Assembly: GCF_900114845.1 (NCBI RefSeq)
Contig: NZ_FOUK01000003.1
Span: 186,001 to 250,000 of the forward strand
Direction of reading: 5' to 3'
DNA length: 64,000 nt
Origin: Pimelobacter simplex
GTDB taxonomy: Bacteria > Actinomycetota > Actinomycetes > Propionibacteriales > Nocardioidaceae
Shown here: in pieces, positions 17,271 through 25,103 of the stretch
How the letters are laid out: every line of letters starts with the position of its first letter
How positions within the stretch are numbered: the first letter of the stretch is position 1
Position numbers and translations under genes: made by a program
Notes under the pieces: generated by a model
What the model saw: only the letters and a program-made list of their open reading frames with translations
The model's database searches: none
What the model was told of the DNA's origin: nothing

Positions 17271-17707
17271 CCACCCCGTCCTGGCCGGTCCGTGCCCTGG
17301 TCGCGGTCGCCGAGCGCGTGCCGCACACCCCGCGGGCCCGGCGGATCCTGCTCGCCCTGGTCGCGGTCGTCGCCGTCGGCGCGGTCGTCGTCGCGGCCGG
17401 CTCGGTCCGGTCCGTGTACGACGGACTCGCGCCGGTCAGCGGCGACCGGGCATCGAACGTGCGGGTGGCCACGATCGACTACCTGGTCGGCACCGACGTC
17501 CCGCTCCTCGTCGTCCCGGACTGCCTCGCGTCGGCAGCCGGCGAGGTCACCTGCACCGGCAGCACCGTCGACGGCGTCGCCCTCACCTCACGCTCGCCGG
17601 CGGACGAGCCGGACCGGGTGGAGATCCGCGTGGGGGAGAAGGTCGTCTACGCGGGGTCGATCGAGGACCTCCTCGCCGCGGCCGTCGACGGGACGGACCC
17701 GTCGTGA
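17267..17707 (+). CDS. Membrane-anchored hypothetical protein with short extracytoplasmic domain
   Basis: 146 aa. A cytoplasmic N-terminus (about 27 residues), one transmembrane helix (about 28-45, LLALVAVVAVGAVVVAAG), then an ~100-residue exported domain containing two Cys (PDCLAS and EVTCTG) 13 residues apart that could form a disulphide. Start and stop overlap neighbours by 4 bp on each side (ATGA, GTGA), placing it between the Tat phosphoesterase and a polytopic membrane protein. No family recognised. Confidence 0.65.
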   Translation: MTTPSWPVRALVAVAERVPHTPRARRILLALVAVVAVGAVVVAAGSVRSVYDGLAPVSGDRASNVRVATIDYLVGTDVPLLVVPDCLASAAGEVTCTGSTVDGVALTSRSPADEPDRVEIRVGEKVVYAGSIEDLLAAAVDGTDPS

Positions 17708-18264
17708 GCGCCACCCAGCAGACCGCCGCCGGCCGGCCTCCGGTCGCCGGCGTGACGATCACCCTGACCGCGCTCGTCCAGGCGCTGAGCGTCGTCCCGG
17801 CGCTCGGCCGTGGGCCCGGCGGCCTGCTCGTCCCGGCTCTCGTCGCCGGGACCGCCGTCGTCCTCTCGCTCGCCGTCACCGCGGCCTGGGTGGTCGCCGA
17901 CTCGGTCGCGTCCTTCACCGGACCGCGCCCCGCGCTCCTGGCCTGGAGCGCCGGGGGAGTCCTGCTCCTCTCGGTCCTCCTCGCCGTCTTCCCCCTCGGC
18001 GCCCTGGTGGTGGCGGTCGTGCTCCCGCCGCTGCTCGTCGCGGTCGCGGCCGGGCGGCCGTGGTGCCGTCCTTCGCCGGTGGGGGCGGCCGGGACGGCGC
18101 TGCTGACCGTCGTCCTGGCGGTCGCGGTGTGGCTGGTGGGGGTGGTCCTGGGGCTGGTCGACGCCGGCGTGGCCGGGGCGTTCGCGTGGTGGGTGCTGGC
18201 GGGCCTGGCCCAGGTCGCGGTGCTGCGGCGCTGGGCCGGCCACGCTGTCCGTGGCCGTGGCTAG
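17704..18264 (+). CDS. Polytopic membrane protein, unknown
   Basis: 186 aa from GTG at 17704. Five hydrophobic segments (about 17-32, 40-66, 78-116, 128-152, 155-172). No conserved motif recognised. Third gene of the phosphoesterase operon by GTGA overlap; it may anchor or assist the exported enzyme (inference from position only). Confidence 0.6.
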   Translation: MSATQQTAAGRPPVAGVTITLTALVQALSVVPALGRGPGGLLVPALVAGTAVVLSLAVTAAWVVADSVASFTGPRPALLAWSAGGVLLLSVLLAVFPLGALVVAVVLPPLLVAVAAGRPWCRPSPVGAAGTALLTVVLAVAVWLVGVVLGLVDAGVAGAFAWWVLAGLAQVAVLRRWAGHAVRGRG

Positions 18265-18315
18265 CATCGAGGAACGTTCCGGACGTTCCGATCGATGAGC
18301 GAGGAGATCGCTGAC

Positions 18316-18885
18316 ATGGCCGAGGTGCTGCTGTTCCACCACATCCAGGGACTCACCGACGGCGTCCGGGCGTTCGCCGACGACCTCCGCGAGGCCGGGC
18401 ACACCGTGCACGCGCCGGACCTCTTCGACGGGCGCACCTTCACGAGCATCGAGGACGGCTTCGCCCACGCCCGCGCGGCCGGCTTCGACGCGATCCGCGA
18501 GCGCGGCGCCGCCGTCGCCGACGACCTGGGCAGCGAGCTCGTCTACGCGGGCTTCTCCTTCGGCGTCACCATCGCCCAGCGCCTCGCCCAGACCCGCCCG
18601 GGTGCCCGCGGCGCGCTGCTCATGTACTCGTGCCTGCCCGTAGGGGAGCTCGGCAAGTCGTGGCCGGCCGGCGTACCGGTGCAGGTGCACGGCAAGGAGG
18701 GCGACGAGTTCTTCGACGAGGACCTCCCCGCCGCCCGCGAGCTCGTCGCCGCCGCGCCCGAGGCGGAGCTCTTCGTGTACCCGGGGGAGCAGCACCTGTT
18801 CGCCGACTCCTCGCTCGACGCGTACGACGCCGACGCGGCCGCGTTGCTGCGTGAGCGGGTGCGGGCGTTCCTCGCCGCTCTCTGA
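18316..18885 (+). CDS. Dienelactone hydrolase-family protein
   Basis: 189 aa from ATG at 18316, which has GAGGAG 9 nt upstream; an ATG at 18295 would add seven residues that include that RBS. Alpha/beta-hydrolase fold with AEVLLFHHIQGLT at the start, nucleophile elbow AGFSFG (Ser in place of the Cys of classic dienelactone hydrolase) near residue 83, acid around EGDEFFDED and His in GEQHLF. Hydrolyses a lactone or ester; substrate unknown. A 9-bp tandem repeat (AACGTTCCG, GACGTTCCG) at 18273-18290 precedes it. Confidence 0.8.
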   Translation: MAEVLLFHHIQGLTDGVRAFADDLREAGHTVHAPDLFDGRTFTSIEDGFAHARAAGFDAIRERGAAVADDLGSELVYAGFSFGVTIAQRLAQTRPGARGALLMYSCLPVGELGKSWPAGVPVQVHGKEGDEFFDEDLPAARELVAAAPEAELFVYPGEQHLFADSSLDAYDADAAALLRERVRAFLAAL

Positions 18886-19001
18886 TCCGGCGCCGCCGAG
18901 TGGCGGTCAGGTCGTTGTCGGGTCCGTGGCGGGTCCGCGGCGGGGAGGTGGCGGGCTGCTGTCGTGGTCGCCGGAGGTCGCTGGTTCCTAGGTTCGGAGC
19001 C

Positions 19002-19028
19002 ATGAACCCAGCACGGAAGGATGACTGA
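19002..19028 (+). other. Possible 8-codon leader ORF upstream of the XRE gene
   Basis: ATG AAC CCA ... GAT GAC TGA encodes MNPARKDD and ends one base before the ATG at 19030. A termination-reinitiation leader is possible, but no codon pattern suggests attenuation and chance is a fair explanation. The GGAAGG in it doubles as the RBS of the next gene. Confidence 0.25.
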
Positions 19029-19029
19029 C

Positions 19030-19533
19030 ATGAACGAGGCTCGGATCAAGGACCTGCGCACCGCCCGAGGGTGGAGCCAGGAGCGGTTGGCCGACGAGAG
19101 CGGCGTCGCGGTCCGCACCATCCAGCGCCTGGAGGCCGGCAACGACGCCAGCCTCGAGACCCTGTCGATGGTGGCGAAGGCGCTCGACGTCCCGGTGCGC
19201 GACCTGTTCGTCACGGTCGAGAGCGACCGGCTCGGCATCGCGGTCGACGGTCTCGACACCCGGATCGCCGACCAGCGGCGGGCACGGGCGAAGGCCCAGG
19301 CAGCGCAGCGCGGCTGGCGCTACCTCTACGTCGGTCTCGGCATCGCGATCACCGCGGCCGTGATCATCGCCGTCAGCTCGCCGGACAGCTCGGGCGAGGG
19401 CATCCTGCTCGTCCCGGCCTACTGGATCGGCGGGCTCTTCGTCCTCCGGTTCCTCGAGAAGTCCGTGCTCGGCCCCCGCCTCGACGCGCGCTTCCCCCTG
19501 ACGGCCGCAAGCACGCCCGAGGAGGCCTCGTGA
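19030..19533 (+). CDS. XRE-family regulator with C-terminal two-helix membrane domain
   Basis: 167 aa. ATG at 19030 is preferred because GGAAGG lies 9 nt upstream; an ATG at 19021 is only one base from it. N-terminal XRE HTH (about 3-58: DLRTARGWSQERLADESGV, then TIQRLEAG). The C-terminus has a basic linker and two hydrophobic helices (about 98-115 and 125-140), so DNA binding is probably tethered to the membrane. GTGA overlap with a polytopic membrane protein suggests a sensor pair (inference). Confidence 0.82.
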   Translation: MNEARIKDLRTARGWSQERLADESGVAVRTIQRLEAGNDASLETLSMVAKALDVPVRDLFVTVESDRLGIAVDGLDTRIADQRRARAKAQAAQRGWRYLYVGLGIAITAAVIIAVSSPDSSGEGILLVPAYWIGGLFVLRFLEKSVLGPRLDARFPLTAASTPEEAS

Positions 19534-20078
19534 GGGGCGCCGGCGCGACCGTGCCCGTCGCCCTCCTCGTCTACGCCGGGTGCCGCTGGCTCGACGGCCG
19601 CGACGGCGTCCACGGCCCTGGCCTGTGGTGGAACCTCGGCCATGTCGGCTTCCTCGTCTCCTGGATCGCCTTCGCCGCGGTCGCGGTCGGCATGGCGGCA
19701 CGCCTGCGCGGAACGCCGCGCGCGGCGCCCTGGGGGACCGGTGCCGCTACGGCCACCGTCGCCGGTATCGCCGCGTTCACCTGGGTCACCCTCACCGACC
19801 TCTTCCCCGCCTGGCCGGAGCTGGCGTCCCCGCTCCGCGCCGTCGGCCCGCTGCTGTTCCTCGCCGGTCTGGTCGTCCTGCTCGGACTGACGGCGCGCTC
19901 CCAGCACCGGCGGGGCTGGTACGCCTTTCCGCTGCTGGCGCTCGCCGCGACCGTGATCGTGTCGGCCGACCTCGACCTGCTGCCGGTCTCGGCCGTGCTG
20001 TTCGGAGCGGCCCTCGCGCCGACCCTGGTGCGGCAGGGAGCGCGACCGCAGGTCGTCGCCGCCGCCGGTCCGAGCTGA
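19530..20078 (+). CDS. Polytopic membrane protein coupled to the XRE regulator
   Basis: 182 aa from GTG at 19530. About five transmembrane segments (5-18, 34-54, 70-85, 100-120, 132-165). No catalytic motif recognised. Its start overlaps the regulator stop by 4 bp, so it is likely a functional partner of the membrane-tethered HTH protein. Confidence 0.6.
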   Translation: MRGAGATVPVALLVYAGCRWLDGRDGVHGPGLWWNLGHVGFLVSWIAFAAVAVGMAARLRGTPRAAPWGTGAATATVAGIAAFTWVTLTDLFPAWPELASPLRAVGPLLFLAGLVVLLGLTARSQHRRGWYAFPLLALAATVIVSADLDLLPVSAVLFGAALAPTLVRQGARPQVVAAAGPS

Positions 20079-20092
20079 CGTACGGTCGCGTC

Positions 20093-20454
20093 GTGCTGCC
20101 CGCCCCCTCCGCCAGGCTCCGCTTCCGTGAGATGACGACGTCCGACGTCGCGAACATCGCCACGCTCGACTGACCTGGCAGGAGGTCGAGGGGGAGTGGC
20201 ACGTCGAGGCCGGCTGGCACGTGCGCTCGTCGCTGCGCCGCCAGGGCTACGCCGCCGAGGCCGCCACCGCCGTCCGTGAGGCGGCCCTGCACGCTGGCAT
20301 CCAGCACCTGATCGCCATCATCCGCCCGGACAACGTGGCCTCTCAGGGCGTCGCGAAGGCGATCGGGATGGTGCTCGAGCGGGAGGTCCACAAGAACGGT
20401 GGCCCGGCGCTCGTCTTCGGCAACCCGATGTGTGGCGACGACGTGGCAGGGTGA
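20093..20454 (+). pseudogene. GNAT acetyltransferase with an internal deletion and frameshift
   Basis: A GTG at 20093 opens a typical GNAT N-terminus (RLRFREMTTSDVANIATLD) that stops at 20173. A second frame, readable from about 20164, carries the C-terminal half: LTWQEVEGEW, GWHVRSSLRRQGYAAEAA (the acetyl-CoA loop), LIAIIRPDNVASQGVAKAIGM and a normal end at 20454. In intact relatives roughly 50-60 residues, including the central strands, separate these two parts; here they are missing and the frame shifts. The remnant lacks a complete fold and should be inactive unless the 78-codon C-terminal ORF is used. Confidence 0.75.
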
Positions 20455-20460
20455 GGGAGC

Positions 20461-21042
20461 ATGAGCGAGAACTCGGGAGACAGCACGGTCAGGCCGGAGT
20501 CCGGCCTGACCGACGACGCCTACTCACCCAAGTGGGCGGACGACGACCGCCCGCGGATCCCGCGGGTGGCCGGCGAGCGTGAGGCGCTGACGGCGTACCT
20601 GGACCACTACCGGGCGACGGTGGAGATGAAGTGTCGCGGCCTCACCCCGGAGCAGGCGCGGAGCAGGTCCATGGCGCCGTCCACGCTGTCGCTCCACGGT
20701 CTGGTCCGCCACCTCGCCGGGTGCGAGCGCTGGTGGTTCCAGCAGAACTTCGAACGACGCGAGGTGCCGTTCCTCTTCTTCACGGAGGAGAATCCCGACC
20801 TCGACTTCGAGCTGCCCGCAGACGCCGACTTCGCCGCCGACCTGGCGACCTGGCACGACGAGTGCGCCGTCTCCCGCGAGATCGTCGCCGCTCACGAGCT
20901 CGACGACACCGCGCGACCGCTGGACTGGCACGAGGACGTCAACCTGCGCTGGCTGATGCTCCGGATGATCACCGAGTACGCCCAGCACTGCGGGCACGCC
21001 GACCTGCTCCGCGAGGGAGTCGACGGGCGCACCGGCGTCTGA
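20461..21042 (+). CDS. DinB-family (DUF664) protein
   Basis: 193 aa. DinB four-helix fold: SLHGLVRHLAGCERWWFQ near residues 76-93 supplies the first His, and the ITEYAQHCGHADLLRE helix near 170-185 supplies the other two (H-x2-H) of the usual three-His metal site. Actinobacterial members are probably mycothiol- or bacillithiol-linked transferases; substrate unknown. Starts 6 bp after the broken GNAT. Confidence 0.87.
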   Translation: MSENSGDSTVRPESGLTDDAYSPKWADDDRPRIPRVAGEREALTAYLDHYRATVEMKCRGLTPEQARSRSMAPSTLSLHGLVRHLAGCERWWFQQNFERREVPFLFFTEENPDLDFELPADADFAADLATWHDECAVSREIVAAHELDDTARPLDWHEDVNLRWLMLRMITEYAQHCGHADLLREGVDGRTGV

Positions 21043-21059
21043 GAAGCCTGGCCACAGGG

Positions 21060-21869
21060 TCAGGGGAGGTCCTTGGCCACGCGGAAGACCGGCCATCCGA
21101 TCTCGGTCCGCCAGGCGGTCTCGTCGTCGGTGTCGCGCGGACCGACGAGGTAGCGCTCCCAGACCGGCCCGGCCACGGTCAGTGCGTTGTCGACGACCCA
21201 GGAGCCGAGCTGGCCGTAGGTCACGTCGACGCCGTCGTGGTCGCCCTCGTGGGTGGTGACGGCGAGCTCGACCGCGGGGAGCCGGACCGGGCGGACCCGT
21301 CCGCGGCTGGGCGGATCGGCGGCGGGCCGGTAGAGCAGCAGGTGTCCACGCCCGAGCTCGTAGAGCGCGTTGTCGTAGAGGCCGCCGGCCGGCTCCGCGC
21401 GGGAGGCCGGACCGAGCGCGGCGTCCAGCTCGGCCATCGCGCCGGCGAACCACGCATCGACATCGCCCGCGCTCACGTCGTCCTCGACCGCGGCCACCGT
21501 GACCGCGGGCTCCGCGCGCAGCTCGACCCGCAACGGTGCGGGCTCCGGCGCCAGCAGCCGTCGCAACGAGCTGACCGCCGCACGGGTGCGCGCCAGCTCC
21601 GCCTCCAGGCGCCCGAGGTGCTCGGCGACCAGCGCCGCGCGCTGCTCGGGGTCGGGCGACCCCAGGATGCGCTCGACATCGGCGAGGGGGACGTCGAGCT
21701 CGCGCAGCCGGTGGATCACCTGCGCCGTCGGGATCTGGTCGGCGGTGTAGTAGCGGTACCCGCTGGACGCATCCACCAGCTCCGGCTCGAGCAGCCCCAG
21801 CTCGTGGTAGCGCCGCAGCGTGCGGATGCTGAGGTGCGTCACCCGTGAGAACTCACCGATCGCCAACAT
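21060..21869 (-). CDS. MerR-family regulator with GyrI-like effector domain
   Basis: 269 aa. N-terminal winged helix (MLAIGEFSRVTHLSIRTL, then RRYHELGLLEP and YRYYTADQI), a dimerisation coiled coil at about 75-110, and a C-terminal GyrI/BmrR-like drug-binding domain (about 118-268). Such proteins activate efflux or detoxification genes on binding lipophilic cations. The promoter dyad upstream of its own start indicates autoregulation, and the divergent NTF2-SDR operon is the obvious target. Confidence 0.9.
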   Translation of the reverse strand: MLAIGEFSRVTHLSIRTLRRYHELGLLEPELVDASSGYRYYTADQIPTAQVIHRLRELDVPLADVERILGSPDPEQRAALVAEHLGRLEAELARTRAAVSSLRRLLAPEPAPLRVELRAEPAVTVAAVEDDVSAGDVDAWFAGAMAELDAALGPASRAEPAGGLYDNALYELGRGHLLLYRPAADPPSRGRVRPVRLPAVELAVTTHEGDHDGVDVTYGQLGSWVVDNALTVAGPVWERYLVGPRDTDDETAWRTEIGWPVFRVAKDLP

Positions 21870-21875
21870 GGTCGA

Positions 21876-21908
21876 AGTCTGGACTCTCTCCCTGGGGGAG
21901 ACTCCAAT
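21876..21908 (-). promoter_or_regulatory. MerR-type promoter/operator of the merR gene, leaderless
   Basis: On the minus strand TTGGAG (21908-21903) and CAGACT (21881-21876) are separated by 21 bp; choosing CCAGAC shortens this to 20. The spacer is filled by a dyad (21881-21905, 10 of 12 pairs matching, GGAGTCTCCCC against GGGAGAGAGTCC). A stretched spacer carrying the dyad is the hallmark of MerR-controlled promoters. The -10 ends 6 bp before the ATG, so the mRNA is probably leaderless. Confidence 0.7.
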
Positions 21909-21910
21909 CC

Positions 21911-21941
21911 TTGACTCTCACCGCGCCCGAGTGCCCAGGCT
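21911..21941 (+). promoter_or_regulatory. Stretched-spacer promoter for the NTF2-SDR operon
   Basis: TTGACT (21911-21916), a 19-bp spacer, then CAGGCT (21936-21941), 7 bp before the ATG at 21949. The 19-bp spacing and the near-identity of CAGGCT to the CAGACT of the divergent merR promoter suggest that the same MerR protein activates both. The dyad in this spacer is weak (ACTC/GAGT). Confidence 0.5.
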
Positions 21942-21948
21942 CGAGTGC

Positions 21949-22314
21949 ATGGACACGAACAGCCACATCGACACCCACGCCGACACCGAGCAGCTGCCCA
22001 CCACGATCCGCGCCTTCCTGGACGCCCACGCGGCTCGTGACGCCGACGCCGCCCTGCGCCTGCTGACCCCCGCGGCGGTGATCTCCGACATCGGAGAGCC
22101 CTTCAGCGGCGCGGACTCCCTGCGACGGTTCCTCACCGAGGCGGGGGCGGAGTTCACCTACACGACCGAGCTCACCGGCGTCCGTCGTGACGGCGAGACG
22201 TGGGTGGTCGGCCACCACCTCGAGGGCGACTTCCCCGGCGGCACCGCCGACCTGGACTACCGGTTCGTGCTCGACGGCGGGCGCATCGAGCGACTCGACA
22301 TCGTCGCGGGCTGA
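21949..22314 (+). CDS. NTF2-like (SnoaL) family protein
   Basis: 121 aa. One NTF2-like cone: IRAFLDAHAARDADAALRLL near the N-terminus, ISDIGEPFSGADSLRRFL, and the strands VGHHLEGDFPGG and LDYRFVLDGGRIERLDI. Family members act as small isomerases, hydrolases or binding proteins. Start chosen at 21949 because a -10 element lies just upstream. The SDR gene follows after 24 bp. Confidence 0.8.
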   Translation: MDTNSHIDTHADTEQLPTTIRAFLDAHAARDADAALRLLTPAAVISDIGEPFSGADSLRRFLTEAGAEFTYTTELTGVRRDGETWVVGHHLEGDFPGGTADLDYRFVLDGGRIERLDIVAG

Positions 22315-22338
22315 CCTTCCGACGGACGAGGAGAAGAC

Positions 22339-23124
22339 ATGGCACACGAGGATCGCGACCGCCTCGACGGCCGCCGGGCGCTGGTCACCGGGGGATCGAA
22401 GGGCGCCGGCAGAGCGGTGGTCGACAGGCTCCGGGCGATGGGCGCCGACGTCTGGACGACCGCCCGGACGATGCCCGAGGACTACGAGCGACCCGATCGC
22501 TTCATCGAGGCGGACACGTCGACGGTCGCGGGCACCCAGGCGGTGGCTGCCCGCATCGCCGAGCAGGGCGTCCTGGACATCCTGGTCCACGTGGTCGGTG
22601 GCTCGTCGACGCCGGCCGGCGGGTACGCCGTCGTCACCGACGAGCAGTGGCTGGCCGAGCTGAGCCTGAACCTCCTCGGGGCGGTGCGGCTCGATCGCGC
22701 ACTCCTCCCGGCGATGATCGAGTCCGGGGGAGCGGTCGTCCTGCACGTCGGATCGATCCAGCGCATCATGCCCCTCCATGACGCGACGCTGCCCTACGCG
22801 TCGGCGAAGGCGGCGCTGCGCACCTACAGCAAGGGCCTCGCGAACGAGCTGGCGCCGCGCGGCGTCCGGGTCAACACGGTCAGCCCCGGCGGGATCCGTA
22901 CGGAGGGGTACGAGCGGTTCGTCGACAGCATCGCGAGCGACAACGGGATGACCCGCGAGGAGGCCAGGCAGAGCATCTTCGACTCACTCGGCGGGGTCCC
23001 GCTGGGCAGGTTCGCCAGCACCGAGGAGATCGCCGACCTAGTCTGCTTCCTGGTCTCGGACCGCGCCTCGGCCATCGTCGGTGCGGAGTACGTCATCGAC
23101 GGGGGGACCGTCCCGACAGTCTGA
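22339..23124 (+). CDS. SDR-family oxidoreductase
   Basis: 261 aa with [17 protein letters not shown] at the cofactor loop; the usual NNAG is replaced by HVVGG, as in a known SDR subgroup; YASAK provides Y-x3-K and HVGSIQR the catalytic Ser. Ends with a typical [14 protein letters not shown] strand. Second gene of the MerR-facing operon; probably reduces a reactive carbonyl (inference from context). Confidence 0.85.
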   Translation: MAHEDRDRLDGRRALVTGGSKGAGRAVVDRLRAMGADVWTTARTMPEDYERPDRFIEADTSTVAGTQAVAARIAEQGVLDILVHVVGGSSTPAGGYAVVTDEQWLAELSLNLLGAVRLDRALLPAMIESGGAVVLHVGSIQRIMPLHDATLPYASAKAALRTYSKGLANELAPRGVRVNTVSPGGIRTEGYERFVDSIASDNGMTREEARQSIFDSLGGVPLGRFASTEEIADLVCFLVSDRASAIVGAEYVIDGGTVPTV

Positions 23125-23176
23125 GTGGAGAAGCGCCGCGAGGAGCGGCTGCAGCCGCGGACGTAGGGTCGGCGGC

Positions 23177-23767
23177 ATGCCACCGTCTGTCCACGGCTTG
23201 CCCAGCGCTCGGCCCAGTCGAGCTGCCGGCCTTGCCGCCGCGCTGCTGCTCGCCCTCGCCGTTGCGGCTTCGGGCTGTGACGACGGGCAGGGGGTGGGTA
23301 CGTCGGAGAAGCGGTCGCCTGCGGCCACCGAGCCGGCCACCCCCAGTCCCACGGTCACGACCACGGCGACGTCACCGGCACCACGAGGAACGGTCGCGCG
23401 CTTCGGGAAGAGCCAGGTCCAGATCAAGTCGATCGAGTCGGTCGGCTACATCGGGCCCGACGAGCTCGAGGACTTCTCGGACAACGGCTCCTTCGTCGTC
23501 GTCGAGATCGAGCTGACGTACCGCGGCGGCCTCCCCGTCACCTTCGACCCCGCGGCCGCCCGCCTCGTTATCGGCCGCAAGGGCTACCGCCACGTCGCGG
23601 ACTACAAGGCCCCCTATGGCGACGCCTTCGAGAGCGCGCCGAGGATCCTGAACACCGACGACACGGCGCAGGGCCGGCTGATCTACGACGTACCGGTCGC
23701 CGGCGTGAAGACGGCGGTCCTGCAGGTCAAGGTGGACGGCGCGACCGCGTTCCTCGCGGTCCGGTAG
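23177..23767 (+). CDS. Lipoprotein with DUF4352-like domain
   Basis: 196 aa. Signal peptide with lipobox VAASGC (Cys near residue 34), a Thr/Pro/Ser-rich linker (about 40-72), then an immunoglobulin-like beta-sandwich (about 75-196) with NGSFVVVEIELTYRGGLPVTFDPAAARLV, typical of DUF4352/telobox-like lipoproteins. Attached to the outer face of the membrane; function unknown. Followed by a strong hairpin. Confidence 0.8.
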   Translation: MPPSVHGLPSARPSRAAGLAAALLLALAVAASGCDDGQGVGTSEKRSPAATEPATPSPTVTTTATSPAPRGTVARFGKSQVQIKSIESVGYIGPDELEDFSDNGSFVVVEIELTYRGGLPVTFDPAAARLVIGRKGYRHVADYKAPYGDAFESAPRILNTDDTAQGRLIYDVPVAGVKTAVLQVKVDGATAFLAVR

Positions 23768-23865
23768 GGCCTGAGACGGATCCGGCCAGGGGAGTGCCGA
23801 CGTATGCTCGGCCTCAGCTCTTCGGAGCGGCGCCGGGTCTGAACTAAGGAGCAGCCCCTCGGCGA

Positions 23866-23902
23866 GGGGTGGTCCAGAAACCCCCAGGGCCTGGACCACC
23901 CC
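23866..23902. terminator. 12-bp-stem hairpin, bidirectional terminator
   Basis: GGGGTGGTCCAG (23866-23877) and CTGGACCACCCC (23891-23902) are perfectly complementary around a 13-nt loop. It lies between the ends of the convergent lipoprotein (23767) and VOC (23939) genes. A smaller CCCCTCG/CGAGGGG hairpin overlaps its left arm. The rest of the 171-bp gap holds nothing recognisable. Confidence 0.75.
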
Positions 23903-23938
23903 GTCCCCGGTGGGCTCGGGCGCGTGGAGCGTGAGGTG

Positions 23939-24364
23939 CTACGGACGTCCCTGTTGGACGAGCAGGCAGAAGGGATGTCCGGCCGGGTCGGCGAGGACGT
24001 ACAGGGGTTCTTCGTCGTCCGACGAGCGGTCGTGCAACAACCGAGCGCCCAGCGTCTCAGCACGCTCGCGATGCCGCTCCAGGTCGTCGGCGGTGGGCAC
24101 CTTGAAGTCCATGTGCATCTGCATCGGGACCTGCTCGGACGGCCAGGTGGGAGGCGTTGTGTCCTTCTTCTCCTGGACGGTCAGCACCCGGTCCCCGGCG
24201 TCGTCGAGCAACACCAGCCAACTCGCGTCATCAGGGCTTCCGTCGGTCGGTGGCTCGTCGCCATCCCGGTAGTGCAGCCCGAGCAGCTCGCGGTAGAACT
24301 CGGCCAAGCCGCGACAGTCGTGAGCGTCGATCGCGGTGTGGAGCAAGACGGGGTAGCCGGACAC
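23939..24364 (-). CDS. VOC (glyoxalase) family protein
   Basis: 141 aa. Begins with PVLLHTAIDAHDCRGLAEFYRELLGL, the first VOC half with its metal-site His; the second half starts at MQMHMDFKVPTADDLERHRERA and ends PLYVLADPAGHPFCLL. Matches the short, single-domain VOC proteins common in actinobacteria. Role unassigned. Monocistronic. Confidence 0.87.
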   Translation of the reverse strand: MSGYPVLLHTAIDAHDCRGLAEFYRELLGLHYRDGDEPPTDGSPDDASWLVLLDDAGDRVLTVQEKKDTTPPTWPSEQVPMQMHMDFKVPTADDLERHRERAETLGARLLHDRSSDDEEPLYVLADPAGHPFCLLVQQGRP

Positions 24365-24475
24365 GGGATCTCCCTGCTTGTCGTGGAACGTCCACCGTAC
24401 GTCCGCCTCGCCGCGACTGCCGCGCGGGACGCCGACTGAGTAGCGCGATACGCGTCGAGTCGGCAGGCTTCGCTC

Positions 24476-25036
24476 ATGTCGTGGATCAGTCAGGGTGCGA
24501 GCGAGCTCGGCGTGCAGTCGATTCTCGACTCGCTTGAGCCCGACGACGTCGACAGTGGGCTCGCATCAGTCGTGCGGGCTGGCTGGCAACGCCGCGACGG
24601 CGCCCACGTCCTAGCTGCATTGTTGGAGAGCTATCACGGTGACCGGGCGCGGTTCCCTAGCGACGACGCCTACGAGTACTCGGTGAACGGCCGGGGCATC
24701 CCGGATCAGGACTTGGCCGGCTCCCGGGCAGATCGCGACCAGATACTGCTCCGCCGCGGGCCGGCGTTCACCTGTGCGGCGCTCACTCGGAGCCAGCAGG
24801 ATCTGCCGACCGTCACGATGCTCGGACAGATCTCGGTGACGCCGACACTCTTCGATCCGACCGTCTCGACTGGTCACGTCACGTTCTACACGGCTCCTGA
24901 TGACCTGTCGGCCGTGGAAGTCCCCGGCGAGCCGAAAGATGTGATCGTCGTCCTCGCGGCTTCCGACTGCACGAAGGCGCACATACCGTCGACGTCGGAT
25001 CACCGCCCAGCAAGACGCTCGGATCGCTCTGCCTGA
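24476..25036 (+). CDS. Orphan hypothetical protein in a locally A/T-richer stretch
   Basis: 186 aa. No recognised family, signal peptide or membrane segment. The N-terminal half is mixed helical (VQSILDSLEPDDVDSG, VLAALLESYHGD); the middle contains strands (TVTMLGQISVTP, HVTFYTAP); the last ~25 residues are basic and low-complexity. Third-position G/C bias is weaker than in neighbours, which may indicate recent acquisition. It ends 67 bp before the dif-like site. The reading frame of its last 30 codons is uncertain because another frame stays open across them. Confidence 0.45.
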   Translation: MSWISQGASELGVQSILDSLEPDDVDSGLASVVRAGWQRRDGAHVLAALLESYHGDRARFPSDDAYEYSVNGRGIPDQDLAGSRADRDQILLRRGPAFTCAALTRSQQDLPTVTMLGQISVTPTLFDPTVSTGHVTFYTAPDDLSAVEVPGEPKDVIVVLAASDCTKAHIPSTSDHRPARRSDRSA

Positions 25037-25103
25037 GGTGTGTCGGGGTGGCTCGTCAGTCGTACGGAAGACGCAGGTAGTGCAGTGCCGGCCGCGATAC
25101 TTG

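Noticed and set aside
18271..18290. GGAACGTTCC and GACGTTCC near the dienelactone hydrolase considered as a LexA box
   Set aside because: The actinobacterial SOS box needs GAAC-N4-GTTC; here the half-sites are adjacent, and the gene is not an SOS type.
23768..23938. Structured region after the lipoprotein gene considered as a riboswitch or small RNA
   Set aside because: It lies between two gene ends, not upstream of a start, and the hairpin is adequately explained as a terminator.
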